Origin: JAJRRL01 sp047404195
GTDB taxonomy: Bacteria; Pseudomonadota; Gammaproteobacteria; JAJRRL01
NCBI GenBank assembly: GCA_047404195.1
Contig: JBDOIU010000008.1
Span: 62,001-126,000 of the forward strand
Length of the DNA: 64,000 bases
Direction of reading: 5' to 3'
Below are positions 9,357 to 19,700 of this stretch, piece after piece. A model generated the notes under the pieces. That model ran no database searches. It was not told the origin of the DNA and saw only the letters and a program-made list of their open reading frames with translations. Every line of letters begins with the position of its first letter. Position 1 is the first letter of the stretch. Both the position numbers and the translations under genes were made by a program.

Positions 9357-10035
9357 ATGAACATTGATTATTGCATCATTGTTGTGTTCTTGTTGATTAA
9401 TTTATTAATTGGCTTTCACTCTCGCCGGCGAGTACGAGGTTTTAGTCAATTTTCTGTCGGTGATCGGTCTTGTGGCATATGTTGCAGACCCTGCTATGAA
9501 TGGTAACAATGCATTTGCTTATATAATCGATACCATGCTGCCGATTGGTTTACGTGGATTCATCATTGCGGCATTACTATCAATCATTATGTCTTCAGCA
9601 GCAGGTTTTTTGAATGCTGCTGCCATCTCGTTTACAAATGATTGTGTTAAGCCGTTAAGTAAGCGTCCCGCTACGATTGACGCGTTGAAAATGGCGCGTA
9701 TAAGTACATTGCTGGTCGGTGTGATTGCAATCATCTTTGCCGTTTCGATATAAAATGTGCTAAAGCTATTGCTCATGGCATATAATTTTTGGTCTCCCAT
9801 TATTTTGGTGCCGATGTTATTTGCTATTTTTAAATTGCGTGTCACAACGTCTGCGTTTTGGGTGGGTGCGGCATGTGGTATATGCGGTACATTGCTTTGG
9901 CAGTTTGGGTTGGGTGAGCCTCTCGGTTTACCTGCACTGGTTTTTGGTATTCTGACAAACCTTATTGGCTTTTTTGTAATGGCATATTTAATTGACTCAC
10001 GAACCGGGCCAACATACCCAAAGGCTGAGATTTAG
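9357..10035 (+). pseudogene. Sodium/solute symporter (SSS family) remnant
   Basis: Three pieces of one symporter survive. From ATG 9357 the frame reads MNIDYCIIVVFLLINLLIG, a typical SSS first membrane segment, up to about 9465. The sequence then jumps, in another frame, to a segment near the middle of such proteins (ADPAMNGNNAFAYIIDTMLP, then GFIIAALLSIIMSSA), so some 250 codons are missing. That second piece ends at an in-frame TAA (9751-9753), after which the same frame continues with AYNFWSPIILVPMLFAIFKL to the natural C-terminus at 10035. A large internal deletion, a frame change and a nonsense codon make this a clear pseudogene. Confidence 0.75.
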
Positions 10036-10490
10036 ATATCACTGTCTAGATCGTTATAGCGTATGGTCACCTGACTGGCTAAGAGATTACCTTTGATGAA
10101 GACATGGCGCCATGCTTCGCTTACTATGAGAGAGTATAGCTGGCACTTAACCAGTGATTGCGGTCTGCCCCGAAAAAGACCTTCTTAGTGCCCCAGTAAT
10201 TTGTTGTGTTGTTAGCATTAATGGCTGTATATTGCGAATAAACATCGTTCGCTTGTTTCAAGTGTTGGTGTCTGATATCATTTTCCATGGTAAGCCTACT
10301 TGAATTTGTTATATGTTTTACTTTGTCGAGTCTGTCAGGCTCAAAAGAAAGTAATACGTAAAAGTTATCTTCCAAGTAGGTTCGGAAAATATAGTGTGGT
10401 GGGCGCGAGGTTCTTCTTCGCTTTACCTAATCATCTGCTGGTTAGAGTATACTGCACGAGACAGATGGGTGATATGATTAGAGGTGGTCT
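10036..10490. other. Intergenic region, 455 bases, no convincing gene
   Basis: No gene is supported here. A minus-strand frame (10124-10375, 83 codons) has no ribosome site and no recognisable motif; it may be chance or decayed sequence. A TATACT at 10448-10453 could be the -10 box for the downstream gene, but no good -35 box stands at the right distance. A clear ribosome-binding site, GAGGTGG, closes the region just before ATG 10491. Confidence 0.5.
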
Positions 10491-10730
10491 ATGCGTAGGG
10501 ATATAACTGAGCTTCCTTTTGATATGGGAAAATATGCTCTAACAGAGGCTAAAAGGCAAAAATATGCTCAAAAAGCGGCTCAAAATGCTCAAAAAGCGGC
10601 TCAAAAAATCCATGAAATAACCGGTAAAGTTGAAGGGTTTCAGCAGAACGACATAAGTGAGGGGTTTATACCCCCCCCGCATACGCTCGCGCCATTGGGG
10701 GATGCACCTTATACGTCACATTCTGGGTAG
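10491..10730 (+). CDS. Short Ala/Gln/Lys-rich ORF, likely 5' end of the giant kinase gene
   Basis: The frame encodes 79 residues and is well initiated: ATG 10491 follows GAGGTGG by about 5 bases. It contains a helical stretch of near-repeats (KYAQKAAQNAQKAAQKIHEI). It runs through a C8 tract at 10671-10678 and stops at 10728. The overlapping giant frame has no comparable initiation signal: its first codon, GTG 10657, follows a TAA directly, and its next ATGs (10702, 10750) lack ribosome sites. Removing one C would join this ORF to the giant frame as a single 3,391-codon gene (including stop). I therefore treat it as the true N-terminus rather than a separate gene; a small independent leader protein remains possible. 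Confidence 0.6.
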   Translation: MRRDITELPFDMGKYALTEAKRQKYAQKAAQNAQKAAQKIHEITGKVEGFQQNDISEGFIPPPHTLAPLGDAPYTSHSG

Positions 10731-13700
10731 TGTGTCACGTTCGGATTCGATGTGTTTCATAAAAAAACTGGTAGATAGCAAAAATTACTCAAAGTTGATG
10801 GCAAAAATTATTAAGGATAATGGTTTCATATCATTTGCAGTAAAATTATTACTTCAAGACTATTACGTAGCAGATTTTGGCAAAGAGCGGCGGGGGAGAA
10901 TTAGAGAAATCTCTCAAGAAGAGAAAGATCTAAAACGCATTCAATCAAAAAAATATGCGATTCGTATACTACGCAATTCGCTTGCTTTACCAGAGAATAC
11001 TCAAGAAGTAGTTGAAACGCTCAGGGTGTGTTACTCTGGTGGAAGACCTAAGGAATACATAACTTGTGTTTTCGCAGCTATGTTACGTACAGAAGGCTGC
11101 GGCGTATATGATCGTGAATTTTATGCCGAGTTATTTAGCTTGTACACTGTTCTACCTACTCTTGAAGAAGAATTTATACCATCAGTCGATTTGACTTGGG
11201 ATATTGACATCTTGCTTGATTATGCATTTGAGTCAGAGGATCATAATATCTCTGCTGCGGCAATTGAGCGGATAAAAAGCATTGCTGTCAGTAGCGAGAC
11301 ACAAAAATGTGATTTAATCACTAGGGGCATTATTCATTGCATTATAGATTTGATGCAAAAACAGATCGCTATGCCATCCACATCGGGTTTAAAATATGCG
11401 CATAAAATAAGCTGTATTGGTTTGATTTATGCTTTAGTTGATAAAAATGACTGGATTTTATCATTATTTGTGTCTCATGGTGTGCTAGAGTTGCTAGTGA
11501 AATACATATCAGAGGACTTTCCCAGGAAGCTGTCGTCTTATAATGAAGCGGATCATATCCTGGATGACATGTTATACCTGCGACTGATCAAACGTTTTCT
11601 CACTATGACAACACTGAATAGCGTTTCGGTTGGTTTAGAGTCATTTATGCGATTTATACACAAATCACTATCTTGGCTGGTTTTTACTCACTTGCTCCCC
11701 ATAATGATGTCTTATTTGAGAGAGCTGACGTTATTTATCGCAGACCAACTAAAAGAACCGCGTTTACAACGTATTATTGTTGACAATGATTTGTGTCCTT
11801 TTTCGCATGACCAACATATACAAAGTTTAAGAAGGCAATACCAGGCTCCGGATACACGCAAATTCATGCATCGAGATTATGATGATGTCTGGGTCGAGGT
11901 TTACAATGATTGGTCTTATTTTCCGATTAACTATAGATGGTCGCTATTAGTCAACATGTACCAGTCGGAATCAAATAGGGATTTTGTGCGTGCACAACTT
12001 AAGCAGCCTGGCATGAAAGACATGTTGCAGTATTCATTCCTATTAGGGAACAATCCATATGGAGCAAAGTGCTTGCAAATCGCACAGGAGATTAACCCAG
12101 ACTACCGTTTATGGACAAAACTCACCGTAGAGATTGCGATTAAAGGTGTATTTGCGAACAATTTTTTCCAATCTAATGGTAGGGATATGTGGCGTGCGGT
12201 GCTGGTTGCTACGCAGGTGCTGACAACGATTAACCAGGGCGAACCTCTTCCCGCTGAATACGAGCATGTTTTATCTTACATTCCACAAGGCGGACATCAT
12301 GTTGGGGCATCTCAGATCTCTACTGTTTTTTTGCTTAGCATCGCAAAAGATAATCAGAAAAAGATTAAGCTAATCACGTTATTCCTCAGCACTTACGCCG
12401 CACTCAATACGCGCCTTTTAACTCAAATTCTTTCCGTTTATCGCATGCCTCGAACTTTTACTAATCGAGCTTTTACTATGTTTCCAATTTTGGGGTTACT
12501 TTTGTGTCCATCAGTACAGCTCATGGAAAAGTATGAAAGCTGTGGGGGTTTAGATGAGTATAGTGAAGAAAAATATATTTCTTTGCGTGAGCTTGTTGGT
12601 ATACTGTTATCACTAGTTAAAAGACAGCGTGTGGAAGCTAAGCGCATTTCATTGTCTGAGCACTTTTTATGCTCTCATCAAATCACAGAGTTCTACTATA
12701 GACTGTTGTGTCTTGTCACAAGAAAAAATCAGTTAACCGAGTATTTGCTATCGCGTGAGGAATATTCTAGTCACAGACTCGCAGACAGTATTGTTAATGA
12801 ATTAGACCGACTTAGGAATGGGACTCTCTGGAATCGAGCTGGTGTCCAAGTGGCCTGGATGGAAACACTTTGGTATGCAAATATGCATTGGATTGAAAGA
12901 TTTCAGAAGCTCCATCCACATCTCAGTGATGAGGTGATGCTACGTGATGAAGCTACTGAAGCTAATATGACTGAGACCGTTGATAAAGAGGTTTTGCAAA
13001 TAGCATTGATGATGAAGGAAAAAAGTTGGACTCATATTCAGTCTCGGCGTAGAATGAGGTCTTCGCCGAATATAGAGGATCTCATTACTCATGTTAACCT
13101 AGCCGATAATGATAAAAGCAATACGGAAAAGTTATGTCAGTATTTTTATGGAATAAATATCAATCAGCTATCAAAGCTTGTGGCAACAGTAGAGAAGCAA
13201 TCAACCTCAGATGATGTTCCTGGAATGTTTCGTGCTCCGCATATCTTATTTTTGTTAACAAAGTTTCTCTATCGATTTAAAGATGAAGGTATATGGATCG
13301 GTGGGCGAGGGTCGCTATCTAAGCTACATCGAAATCTCAAGATAAAGAAAGTGAGATCTTATATGCTCGAATTGAGAGGGTATTTTGAGACTAAAAAGAT
13401 AGTGTATTGCATGCTGGATTTTTTGCGGTCAGATGCTGGACATCTAGATCTGCTAGAGAGTATCGTTAAGCGCTCAAAAGAATGTTTAGACTCGTTAATA
13501 TATCATCATGGTGTTGAGCTAATGATACAGTTGACATACGAAAATCGTCGTCGAGAGAGTGCGCTTAAATCAATTCGATGTATATTAGAGTTGTGTTTCG
13601 ATAAGGAACCAGAGGCGACATTCAGAGAGGTACATTCATCTATACAAAAACTATTCCACTCGAGTGAACGTTTATCTCCACAAGACCTCAAGGTAATACA

Positions 13701-16700
13701 TCCGTATTTTTCTGGTCTTTTTACACGCTACTATTGTCGAAAGCGTGGCTACCATGATGGTGATTTTAAAGTCAGGTCTGTAATAGATGAATATATGCGT
13801 CATTTGGTTCAGTTTCTGATTGATAATGATGATGAACAGAGAATTGGGCTAGAAATGTTTCTTCAGTTGTTACAGATTGAAACGTCAGACAGTACCGAAG
13901 TGGAAGATATCATACATGCTGTAAAATTTATGTGGTCTCAAATTTCTCTGAAGGCTCCTAACAATAATATACTCTGTGGTCTTAAGCTGGTTAGAGACAA
14001 TGATGTCAGAAATCGTAAGTCTGGGCAATGCAATAGCAGTTTATTTCGGATAATCTTGTTTGTAGCGTTTTTTAAGAAAGACGTGCACCGTGTTGAATTG
14101 GCTGTTTCTCAAGGTGTAGTAGAAGAAATGATGAAAATATTTCATTTGCTGTATAATAAGCAGAAAGAGAATCGTAAAAGAGATAAACGTCTTGCATATT
14201 TGAATCCATTTATATGTGGTTCTTTTGTTGATCTTATTTTAGAATTTTTGCAGCATTCTGCACATGCAAGATCTGTATTTATAGCCAGTGGTGCGCTTGA
14301 TGTTGCTATCGAAGGCTGGGTGTTTTCAAAAAATGATCCCTCACTTTTCGGTAATATGCCAAAGCTACTACTTACTTTGTTTGACTCGTTTTCCGAATAT
14401 ATACAAGACAATATGGATAGCTTTTTATCAACTTCAGTTGGTTATTTATCACATGCATGTGAGGGGTTTCAGCTTAGCACACTTCAGCTGCTCAATCGTC
14501 TACTTGATACCATAGATCCGAGCTTGTATGACCAAGTATGCTCTACACTAATGTATCCTGTCTTATTTAGAGTGTATGACTTGAATCTAAGTGCTCAGCT
14601 TAGAGCAGCTGAGCTGCTTTGTCGGTTTGTTGATACTCCCTCACTTGAAATTTGTCTTGGATCAAAGAAAGCATTGTCTTTAATTAAAGGAGCAATTGAA
14701 TACCATACACTAATCAAAAGTGTGACCGGTCTCAGGGCAGTGAGATCTGCTCCGGAAAAGCTTGCTCAGCTCGAAGCAATCGCATCAACATCGATTGGTA
14801 AGCTTGACGCTACCACTGTTCAAGCTCATGATGAATCATTATCGCAGTATTTTAATGAGCAATATCTTCAACGTAAGTATCCAGGCGCTCAAAATCTCGC
14901 TGTCTTTTTTAAGCCAGAGAGCGATACAGTTATGCATGAGACCCAGTTAGCAGATTACTTTATGCAAAGATATGATACTATGCGAAAGCTTATTTCTGTT
15001 ACCCCAAGACTATGTGCTGCTGAAAGCAAACATCTCAGGCTAGTAGCTGTAAAGATGCTTTTGAGTGTTTATCCAATTCTTGAATCAAGACATAGTGAAT
15101 TTGTCTTAGAGTGTTTAGCCATCATTCTTAAACAAGATGAACCAATGCTACCTTCAAACTCGCATCTAATTAAGTATATCGCTATGATTGCGAATGAGGG
15201 TGGCTCCCTTCATTGTCGAAAACTCTTATCAGTGCTCACATGGCGCATTAGTGTACCAACGACAATTCATCTTTACGAGGAGAGAGGGGGTTATGGCGAA
15301 GATGATTGGATTCGAAAAAAGGTCTATTGTGATGATGCGAGGATGATGTGTCGCGGTCGTTATAAAGTCAACCTTAGCATTAACTATCATCATTCAAGTT
15401 CAAAGCTAAATTTAACATATATACTTGGCGTTTTAGTGGATGCACTGACATCAAGTTCACCAGAAAGCTATGAAGAATTGACATTTGATTTTTTTAAAAG
15501 TACTCTGCTCTCATGGGGCGATGTAACAATGGATGCTAGGCAAAATATAAGTAGGATTTCTGATCGTCTTCTCATTCTATTGAGGAGGAAACGACTCTCG
15601 TTATATGCTCATAATGCTCACTTTCACCTGGAATTTCGATATAATTACCAAGATAAGAATAAGTTGACTTACAAACCCTGTCCTTACTCGGGTAGAAGTG
15701 ATTCATATGATAGCTATAGACAATATTTATTTACTTCAAGATTTTTTGATATATGCATAAGTGTTGCCTGTGATAAACCGAATACTTCTAGCGTCCAGCA
15801 ATTATTTGAAGAGCACTTCCTGTGTGATGAGATATTCGCTCTTGAACTTCTGCAAAGATTGGTCAAGGCAGGTATGAGCGCTGATGATTACTCAAAGTAT
15901 AGAATCACTAACATAGATGTCTATATTCATATTATTCGATCTGGTGCGTTATCGTTAAAAATGTTTGCCGCTAAGGCGCTCTCAAAAGCATTATGTATAT
16001 CTTCACCTGATGTGATATTATCATATGACTTGCCAGTGAAAGATTTATTGTCTCTTGTCGAAAGTAGTCCGGACGATTTGTCGAAGCAAGTACTTTCTAT
16101 TATTCACCGATTTCTCTCTGCTAAATCCTCCGAGTATGAAGAAAAGAAACAAGGCTTATTCACGGATTTCTTGCATGCTGCGTCATCTATTGTCACAACT
16201 GTTAGTCATGAAATCAGTGTCTCGATTTTACGCATTTGTGATTTCATATCTCTATCAGATAGTGCCGGTGATCAGTTGCCTGGCCTTCAAGCAATGACGC
16301 TATCTCTTCCTAAGTTATGGGCCGCTACGCCACCCTCTATTGTAGATAAAGTTTCTCAAAGTCCGGTTAAGTTATATATTCTATGGCTATTAGGCTCTAT
16401 TATGCTTAAGTATGATGCTGCCCGCTCATTAGTCGGCAAAAGTCAATGGGTTGTTGACCTTCTTGAATATATTTCTACAATGAGTCTTCCTGATAAGGTA
16501 TCCAATGCTTTCAGAATCCAACGCTTTTTGACTGGCTTCATAAAGAATAATCAGCATAATTTATCTTTGTTTCAAAAACAGAGAAAATTGTTAGTGCAAC
16601 TGGCTAAAATCAAAGATGACTTAAGCCCATCCATACTTTCTTCTATCATAAAAGTTGAAAGAATTAATAAAGATGCAAAAAAGTCACTTGGAATAGATTT

Positions 16701-19700
16701 ACTACATCAGCTTATCTCAATGCCAAATTATGATGCAAGAATTGAGTTAGCGACGCTCGTGGCTGAAAACAAACCCTTATTGCGACAGGCACGCGGTTTT
16801 CTGCGGCGTCAGAAAAGCGCTCATAAGCCTTTCGTATACAAGCCTTTCAGTGTCCCGGATTTTGAAGAGATATCATGCACCGTGTCTGCTTACAGTAGTA
16901 GTCAGTTGGCACCACTCGCACATATGCTTGGTATCTGGGAATGGTTCAACCAGACAGTTAGTTTATTATTGAAATCCGAAACCATCTCTTGGTGTATGGT
17001 TGCAAAGATACTAGAACTATCACAGCCATTTTTATCAACTGTCAAGTGGGGTGGTCATTATCTCACTAATGAAGCCATTAATGTGATTATACAAGCATGT
17101 CAATCTATACCAAAACCACATGACAGTACTATTGAATCACTTAAAAAGAATCTATGCCACGTGCTTGTATATTTTCCCCGTAGCAGCGTTTACAGTCCAT
17201 CACTATCTGAATTTTTACTATCAATTTTGAAGGACGAGTCCGCGGAGATTCAAACTCAGCAATTGGCTCATAGAATGATTTTACAGTGTGCTGCTGATCC
17301 ATCACATATGCAACGAATCATAGAGTTAGGTGGTGGCTCGATACTGACTGAAGGCTTACGTTCTGATCATGCCTGGCTTGAGCAATCTATGAGTATTTAT
17401 CAAATGAAGTCAGGTCAAGCTGATAAAAAATCAACTGGACAACAAGTGTGTTTATATGGGGAATTTATTCGAGTAGAGCATTTGAATTTCTTATTTGATT
17501 TATGGTCTGGTGACAATAAGCGTTTGGCTGGTCTCGCCCATGGTAGCCTGCTTGCCATTCTGACACATATGCCATCTACTGTTGTTGATTTTTGTCTGCA
17601 GTTTAAACATTGGTTGCTTTGCCATAGATTGCTTTCAAGCGACCAAGATAGGCAAAGGTTAAGGGCGATCGAGCTTATTCCTGTGCTCTCATTGTCGTAC
17701 CAGTACTCTGTTTACGAAATGATAGCTGACCTATCTATGTTGATAGACATTCTTGTCGAGAATAAGCCTAAGACTGCTACAGCATGTCATAGGTCTATCA
17801 GTCATTTGCTTAATCACTGTGATCAAGTGCAGCCTAGACGGTGTTACCTGCATCACACACTAAGAAAGCACTACAGTAAAACAGTCCATGATTCGAAAGA
17901 TGCGTCACTTACATTTAGTGTTGCTAATGAAGTATATTCTGCCTGTGTGCGTTCTTTTTCAAAACGTCTACCTCGGTTTTTTCTTCTAAAGTCCGATCCG
18001 GCGCGTGAAGGGGTATTTGGGGTTGTTTTGCAGTTTATCACAACTTATCCAGATGCCTGTGACTATACGTCCGGTCTAGTTAAATTTCTTATCGATTTTG
18101 AGTGTAAGGCTGACACATCGATTCTTAAGCCAATTGTTTCTAAGATGTCCTCTGAGCTTAGACAATGTTATCTCAAATACTGTCTTAACGCAGATAAAGC
18201 ACAAGCAGTATTTCAGACGCTTCTCACGACATTCTCAAATCAAGACAAGCTTGATATTATCAATCATGCAGAGTGTGAGGATAACGCTTCGCTCAATTAC
18301 CTTTTGAGCTCGATAAAGAATCCTAGTATGGAAAACTGTCTCAGTGTTTTAAATCATCATTGTCTTCTGGTGAAGCAGTGGTTTGTCAAATCGCTAGTGC
18401 ATGAAAACTTCTATAGTGATGCTTATGATCTATTTAGAAAAACGTGCCCGTATCAATTATTGCTTGAATTTTTAGAAGTAGGTGATAGTGCATTACAAGT
18501 GAACACGATGAAAGTTATATTGGAATTTTATCGCACAAGACACGCTTCAGGACTTGTTGACGTTGGCCTATTACGTGTTGTAGCCAACTTATTACCAATC
18601 AACGCTTCTTATGACTTGGATGCATTTAACCCCGATGAAGAATTTGCGCGCGAATGTATTAATATCTTAGGGCCTGATGGAGAAAGCATATTTAAAATCT
18701 CTTTTAGCCACATTGCTATTGTGCAACATCATTTGTTAGAGCCACTTATCTCGCTCTACCTAAAATACGATAACTTATTTCCATCTCACTCAAAAGGTAG
18801 GCTATTAAGACTGATCAATCGCGTGTTTGTTGATGATGCTGTTGAATTAATTTTACAAACTAATATGTCAGATTTATTATGTGCATGCTATACTGCCGTC
18901 ACAAACAAGAAACGTGCACTGACTCTGGTAGATATAGCTTCAAAGTTTGAGCCAGTAGCAAAGCAGTTAATCCAATCTGGTTTGTATCAATTCAGCAGTG
19001 ATATCACTCCTACGTATACGCATATCCACACACTCATTAACACACCACGCTTCGTAGCAGGCTTTCTTATTGACGGATGTGTTGACCTTCAGGTATGGGC
19101 CTCTGACCTATTATGTCAATTATCATTCAAAGATGAAAAGCGCCATGAATTTATGATAGAGCATGTCTTAAACCACTTGATACCCTGCCTCAACAGCCAG
19201 AATGATCAGATCTGTGAGAATGCACAAATGATCATTAGGTGTTTAGGGCATAATAATCCCGACTATAAGCGGCAATTGAAAGCACAAATACGTTTGCACC
19301 GTCAATCTGTAGATGAGTCTACAAAGCCATCTCTTCTTTCAGGTTTAACATCGAGTGTACGCTCAGGAGCGGCTTCATTATTGGGTTCAACTCAGTCTAA
19401 AAGTTCACTGTCGACAAAAGTCAGTGACTGTTCTCTCCCTTCAGGCGCCACATCGAGCATAAAACAATCATTGTCTGAGCCTATCAGTGCTGATGTGGTT
19501 AGTAAAGCAGCTTCTACTCGATCTGAAAAAAATAGTACTGGTTCGAGTATGGCTCCGCGCGGGGTAAGCACTGCCTCACTCATAACGCAACCTATGAGTC
19601 AGCAACTTCCCAAGCAGGCTCAGCGTGATGTCACTTCGTTGCAGTCAGTGCCTGCTGTAAAAAGAACTGAATCACACACTGTTACTAGCGTAGATAAGCC

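Noticed and set aside
10124..10375. Minus-strand 83-codon frame in the gap before the giant kinase
   Set aside because: No ribosome site, no motif, no coupling to a neighbour; mentioned only as part of the intergenic entry.
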